This document shows positions 60,579-64,000 of a stretch of DNA of 64,000 bases, one piece after another (position 1 is the first letter of the stretch; each line of letters opens with the position of its first letter). Location of the stretch: positions 1,488,001 to 1,552,000 of the forward strand of contig NZ_CP094526.1 in NCBI RefSeq assembly GCF_029910095.1, given 5' to 3'. The notes beneath the pieces are model-generated. The model was given only the letters and a program-made list of their open reading frames with translations. It was not told where the DNA came from and ran no database searches. This stretch comes from Bradyrhizobium sp. ISRA464 (GTDB taxonomy: Bacteria; Pseudomonadota; Alphaproteobacteria; Rhizobiales; Xanthobacteraceae). The position numbers and the translations under genes were made by a program.

Positions 60579-60970
60579 GCCGAAGCGAGCCCGAGCGGGG
60601 TACGCAACTGGATGGATTGGAGAGCCGCAGCGGTCTGCCGCTGCGGCTCTTTTCATGTCGCGATCGCGATGCCGTCCTCTTGCGTACCCGGCGATTCGTC
60701 GCCCGGCTCGCATTCCGCTCGCCTATCGCAGCCTCCGTCGCTCAACCGGGGCGCGAGCCATTCGGCTTGTGGTGCAAATGCAACACGCGCCGAGCAAGAT
60801 TCGCTGGAGTGGTCAGAACGCCTAAAAAGGCGGCACATGCATGTCTTTTTTGCTTCTCCGGCATAAGCACGCGTTTCAGATTGAACTCACGCGATTTGGT
60901 TCCAGTCGCTTATCGCTCGCCCTGGGGGGCCATTGGAGCTGGGCTGTTCGGAAAGTATATGGGGATCGTC
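60579..60970. other. Long leader region before the outer-membrane protein
   Basis: About 390 bp with no convincing gene. It contains a perfect terminator (60622-60653). The rest could hold the promoter of the outer-membrane protein gene. The protein frame is open through it but without coding character. Confidence 0.5.
60622..60653 (+). terminator. Intrinsic terminator
   Basis: GAGCCGCAGCGG at 60622-60633 pairs perfectly with CCGCTGCGGCTC at 60638-60649 around TCTG, followed by TTTT. It ends transcription coming from the histone-like gene or an unannotated short RNA. Confidence 0.85.
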
Positions 60971-61966
60971 ATGAAGAAATTGGCTTTGTTAGCAACGGCG
61001 CTAGCAATGGTTTCGAGCTCGGCTTTGGCAGCTGATATGGCCGTGAAGGCCGTCAAGGCACCGCCGCCGGCTCCGTTCGAGCCCTGGGACGTCGCCTTCG
61101 GCAGCTCGCTCTCGAGCGACTACATCTTCCGCGGCGTCACCCAGTCCAACCACAAGCCGTCGGTCTCCGCCTATTTCGAGCCGCGCTACAACGTCACCAA
61201 GGACCTGCAGCTCTATGTCGGCGTGTCCGGCGAGAGCATCTCCTTCGCCAACCGCGCTGCGGCGGAGGTCGACGTCTACGGCGGTATCCGCCCGACCTTC
61301 GGCGCCTTCGCCTTCGACATCGGTGTCTGGGGTTACCTGTATCCGGGCGGCACCTGCTATTATGGCGGCGGTGCACTGACAGACTTCGCAGGCAATCCGC
61401 TGAGCGCGGACTGCCAAGCCAACACCCTGACCAATCTGAACGTGATGAAGAAGGATGTCAGCTTCTTCGAAGTCTACGGCAAGGTCACCTACACCATCAA
61501 CGACAACTGGGCGTTCACCCTGAACGAGTACTACTCGCCGAACTTCCTCAACACCGGCGCCTGGGGCAACTACTCTTCGATCATCGGCAAGTACACCGCG
61601 CCCAGCACCATCTTCGGCTCCAGCGGCGTCGGCATGTATGTGTCGGGTGAGTTCGGCCGGCAGTGGCTTGGCACGTCCGACAGCTTCTACGGCGTCCCGG
61701 CGTTCCCGAACGGCATCAAATATGCCGATTACAATACCTGGAATATCGGTATCGGCTTCACCTACAAGGTGTTTACGCTCGACCTGCGCTATTCCGACAC
61801 CGACATGTCGAAGGGTGACTGCAACGCCTTCACCAGCGACTTCACCGCTGGCGGAACCACCAACGTCACCCCGATCAACCCGTCCGGCCTCGGCTCCAAC
61901 TGGTGCGGCGCAGCCGGCATCGCCAAGCTTTCGGTCGACCTGACGGCGGCGTCCAACCTGAAGTAA
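60971..61966 (+). CDS. TorF/TIGR02001-type outer-membrane protein
   Basis: 331 residues. A signal peptide (LALLATALAMVSSSALAADM) is followed by a beta-barrel pattern of alternating aromatic strands, for example SLSSDYIFRGVTQSNHKPSV near the start and NTWNIGIGFTYKVFTLDLRY. The SSDYIFRGVTQS phrase is the hallmark of this conserved outer-membrane family. The ATG at 60971 follows GGGGAT. It ends with a strong terminator. Function is unknown; a pore for small solutes is likely. Confidence 0.87.
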   Translation: MKKLALLATALAMVSSSALAADMAVKAVKAPPPAPFEPWDVAFGSSLSSDYIFRGVTQSNHKPSVSAYFEPRYNVTKDLQLYVGVSGESISFANRAAAEVDVYGGIRPTFGAFAFDIGVWGYLYPGGTCYYGGGALTDFAGNPLSADCQANTLTNLNVMKKDVSFFEVYGKVTYTINDNWAFTLNEYYSPNFLNTGAWGNYSSIIGKYTAPSTIFGSSGVGMYVSGEFGRQWLGTSDSFYGVPAFPNGIKYADYNTWNIGIGFTYKVFTLDLRYSDTDMSKGDCNAFTSDFTAGGTTNVTPINPSGLGSNWCGAAGIAKLSVDLTAASNLK

Positions 61967-61986
61967 TCCCTCTTGCGGAGACGAAA

Positions 61987-62015
61987 GGGCGGCGGAGCAA
62001 TCCGCCGCCCTTTTT
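61987..62015 (+). terminator. Intrinsic terminator of the outer-membrane protein gene
   Basis: GGGCGGCGGA at 61987-61996 pairs perfectly with TCCGCCGCCC at 62001-62010 around GCAA, followed by TTTTT. It begins 20 bases after the stop codon. Confidence 0.93.
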
Positions 62016-62118
62016 GCTTTTACAGGAGGGGGCTCCGCCCGCCGGCCGCAATCAGTGCATCGCTGCCCGGCATCGTCGCGGCAGTCGAAGTCCGCGACAG
62101 CGCACCGGCCGACCCTTC

Positions 62119-63861
62119 TCACACCGCGACCTTGACGGCCTCGCGCAGCGTGAAGCGGTCGCCGTCGCGGACCAGCGCGATATTGCGCTGATGGAACGCG
62201 TCCAGCGTCGAGCGGTGGCCGATCGAGACGACGGTGGTCGCCGGCAGCTTTTCGGCGATGAGTTTGTAGAGCGCGGCTTCCGACGGCTCGTCGAGCGAGG
62301 CGGTCGCCTCGTCCAGGAACAGGAATTGCGGTGCGTGCAGCAGCGCCCGCGCGATGCCGAGCCGCTGCTGCTCGCCGAGCGACAACATCCGGTTCCAGTG
62401 CGCCTCCTCGTTAAGGCGCGCGGCGAGCTGCGGCAGTCCGACCGCGATGAGGACTTCGCGGACCCGCGCCGCATCGAACTGTGCGGCTTCGCCCGGATAG
62501 ACGACCGCGTCATGCAGTGATCCGATCGGCAGATACGGGCGCTGCGGCAGCATCATCAGCCGGGCATTGGCCGGGATTTCGATGGCGCCGTTGCCGAACG
62601 GCCAGATGCCGGCCACCGCGCGAAACAGCGTCGACTTGCCGGCGCCGGACGGGCCGGTGACGAGCGTGCGCTCGCCCGGGCGGAAGCTGACATGGTCGAC
62701 CGAAACCAGTGGCGCGCCGTTCGGAAGCTTGACCAGGAGCTGCGGCAGCGCGATCTCGCGGCCGGAGGCGGGCCTGGCGTGAATCGAGGCGGGATCGGCG
62801 GCCAGCTTGTCGGCGCTTGCGATCGAGCCCTCGAAGCCGTCGAGACGGGCGATCACCGCGCGCCATTCGGCCATGGTGCGGTAGGCCGACACGAAGAACG
62901 AAAGCGCGTCCTGCACCTTGCCGAAGGCTTCGGCGATCTGGATCAAGGCACCGAGCTGGACCGTCTTGTTGACGAAATAGGCCGGGCCTGCAAGCGCGAA
63001 CGGAAATACCACCGACGCCTGTGCGTAGGATTGCGTGAAGGCGGTAAGCCGCTTGGTCCGGCTCATGATGCCATACCAGTTGGAGACGACGCGGCCGAAC
63101 CGCTCCGACAGGCGCTCGCGCTCGGCGCCCTCGCCCTTGAGCAGTGCGATCTGTTCGGAGTTTTCGCGGACGCGCACCAGGTTGAAGCGGAAATCCGCTT
63201 CCAGGCGCTGCTGGTGGAAGTCGAGGTTGACCAGCGGCGAGCCGATCCACTGCGTCAGCAGCGTGCCGAAGATGGCGTAGACCACCGCGCCCCAGACCAG
63301 GTACCCCGGAAATGAGAAATCGCTGCCGAACAGCAATAGCGGCAGCACTTCCGACAGCCCCCAAAGGATCACCACGAAGGAGGCGAGCGAGACGATCGAG
63401 CTCAGCAGTCCGACGCCGATCGCCAGCGTCTGGGCGACGAACAGCTTGACGTCGTCGGTGATGCGCTGGTCGGGGTTGTCGGCCGCGTCGCCCGCGAGCT
63501 GCATGCGGTAGTGATTGGCGTCGTGCACCCAGTCGCGGAGATATTTGCCGGTCATCCAGTTGCGCCAGCGGATCTGCAGCCACTGGTTCAGATAGAGCTG
63601 GTAGACACCGAGGACGACCGAGACCGTGGCCAGCGCGCAGAACACCAGCATCTCGCGCTTAAAGGTGTCCCAGTCCTTGTTCTGCAGCGCGTTGTAAAAG
63701 CGATTGCGCCACTGGTTGACCAGCACGTCGTTTCCGACGAGCAGCAGCTCAATCGTGATGACCGCTCCAAGCAGCACCCGGCCGGCCCACTTGTCCTCGG
63801 AACTGAAATAGGGCGCAGCGATGCGCCACACGGACGCGAGCGTCGAGCGAATGTTGTTCAC
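62119..63861 (-). CDS. BclA/YddA-like ABC transporter (permease-ATPase fusion)
   Basis: 580 residues. An SbmA/BacA-like membrane domain with about six helices (residues 20-330; WRNRFYNALQNKDWDTFKRE and RWRNWMTGKYLRDWVHDANH are the family signatures) is fused to an ABC ATPase: Walker A GPSGAGKST, signature LSLGEQQR, Walker B FLFLDEATASLD and SIGHRS. Related BclA proteins in Bradyrhizobium import nodule-specific cysteine-rich peptides; others move fatty acyl-CoA or vitamin B12. Whether this one does so is not shown. The ATG at 63861 is the start; it faces away from the window's right edge. Confidence 0.88.
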   Translation of the reverse strand: MNNIRSTLASVWRIAAPYFSSEDKWAGRVLLGAVITIELLLVGNDVLVNQWRNRFYNALQNKDWDTFKREMLVFCALATVSVVLGVYQLYLNQWLQIRWRNWMTGKYLRDWVHDANHYRMQLAGDAADNPDQRITDDVKLFVAQTLAIGVGLLSSIVSLASFVVILWGLSEVLPLLLFGSDFSFPGYLVWGAVVYAIFGTLLTQWIGSPLVNLDFHQQRLEADFRFNLVRVRENSEQIALLKGEGAERERLSERFGRVVSNWYGIMSRTKRLTAFTQSYAQASVVFPFALAGPAYFVNKTVQLGALIQIAEAFGKVQDALSFFVSAYRTMAEWRAVIARLDGFEGSIASADKLAADPASIHARPASGREIALPQLLVKLPNGAPLVSVDHVSFRPGERTLVTGPSGAGKSTLFRAVAGIWPFGNGAIEIPANARLMMLPQRPYLPIGSLHDAVVYPGEAAQFDAARVREVLIAVGLPQLAARLNEEAHWNRMLSLGEQQRLGIARALLHAPQFLFLDEATASLDEPSEAALYKLIAEKLPATTVVSIGHRSTLDAFHQRNIALVRDGDRFTLREAVKVAV

Positions 63862-64000
63862 AGATTATCGTCTCCGGGAGATGGGCCGCAAAGGCCTGAA
63901 AAATCGGGACAATCGGAAGGTTTCAGACGAAAGTCGTAGAACTGGCATGCAAGCGTCGGCTTGTCCCATCGTTCGAGTCAACTCTAGCATGCTCGCAACG
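63862..64000. other. Right-edge upstream region
   Basis: 139 bp upstream of the ABC transporter gene. No gene seen; it should carry that gene's promoter. Confidence 0.4.

Noticed and set aside
1..64000. tRNA or rRNA genes, integrases, transposases and prophage genes
   Set aside because: I looked for cloverleaf ends, GTTCGA-type T-loops and DDE or tyrosine recombinase motifs and saw none that hold up.

Overview
The window is chromosomal DNA of a high-GC alphaproteobacterium. It is most probably Bradyrhizobium or a close relative in the Nitrobacteraceae. The basis is GC-rich third codon positions, many dispersed palindromic repeats of the kind that fill Bradyrhizobium intergenic regions, a Bug-type tricarboxylate transporter, a zinc-free 41-residue L36, and a BclA/SbmA-like peptide transporter. 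I see no tRNA, rRNA, CRISPR array, prophage or intact insertion sequence. The content is mostly metabolic and accessory, with many regulator/target pairs.

Layout. 1-4.6 kb: a truncated flavin monooxygenase, an M20 peptidase, an MHS-type transporter and an IclR regulator. 4.7-8.9 kb: an orphan Rieske protein, then tctCBA. 9.2-15.3 kb: a small conserved protein and an alpha/beta hydrolase, a Glt-type amino-acid ABC transporter whose genes are separated by repeat elements, and a D-amino-acid aminotransferase. 15.4-20 kb: an EmrAB-like efflux operon with an AhpD-like gene and a divergent LysR. 20-24.5 kb: two small proteins with a LysR, a winged-helix/TolB/TPR regulator and a DUF1127 gene that looks frameshifted at a C7 tract. 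24.5-25.25 kb: repeats, including a large foldable palindromic element. 25.3-28.5 kb: a three-gene catabolic operon (Ldh-type dehydrogenase, LLM monooxygenase, FAH hydrolase). 28.9-33.0 kb: a very large cyclic-di-GMP protein with five tandem GAF modules followed by GGDEF and EAL. 33-39 kb: a DUF1080 protein and an exopolysaccharide operon (Wzc-like, GH5, polymerase-like). 39.4-49.9 kb: aminotransferase, WrbA, pirin with LysR, YbaK, HAD dehalogenase, DLH, amidohydrolase, rpmJ and a TPR protein. 50-59.7 kb: hydrolase, PoxB-like ThDP enzyme, cytochrome c, and glycolate oxidase genes glcD and glcEF separated by a monooxygenase/ArsR pair. 59.9-63.9 kb: a histone-H1-like protein, an outer-membrane protein and a BclA-like ABC exporter.

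The points most worth a second look are the five-GAF sensor with its regular 180-residue repeat, the palindromic element at 24.6-24.94 kb, palindromes nested inside other palindromes near 55.5 and 60.4 kb, the homopolymer-dependent reading frame of the DUF1127 gene, and the Wzc-like protein that has lost its Walker A lysine. I did not find a clear defence or secretion system that would count as a new system on sequence alone. All family assignments come from reading motifs by eye; no database search was possible.
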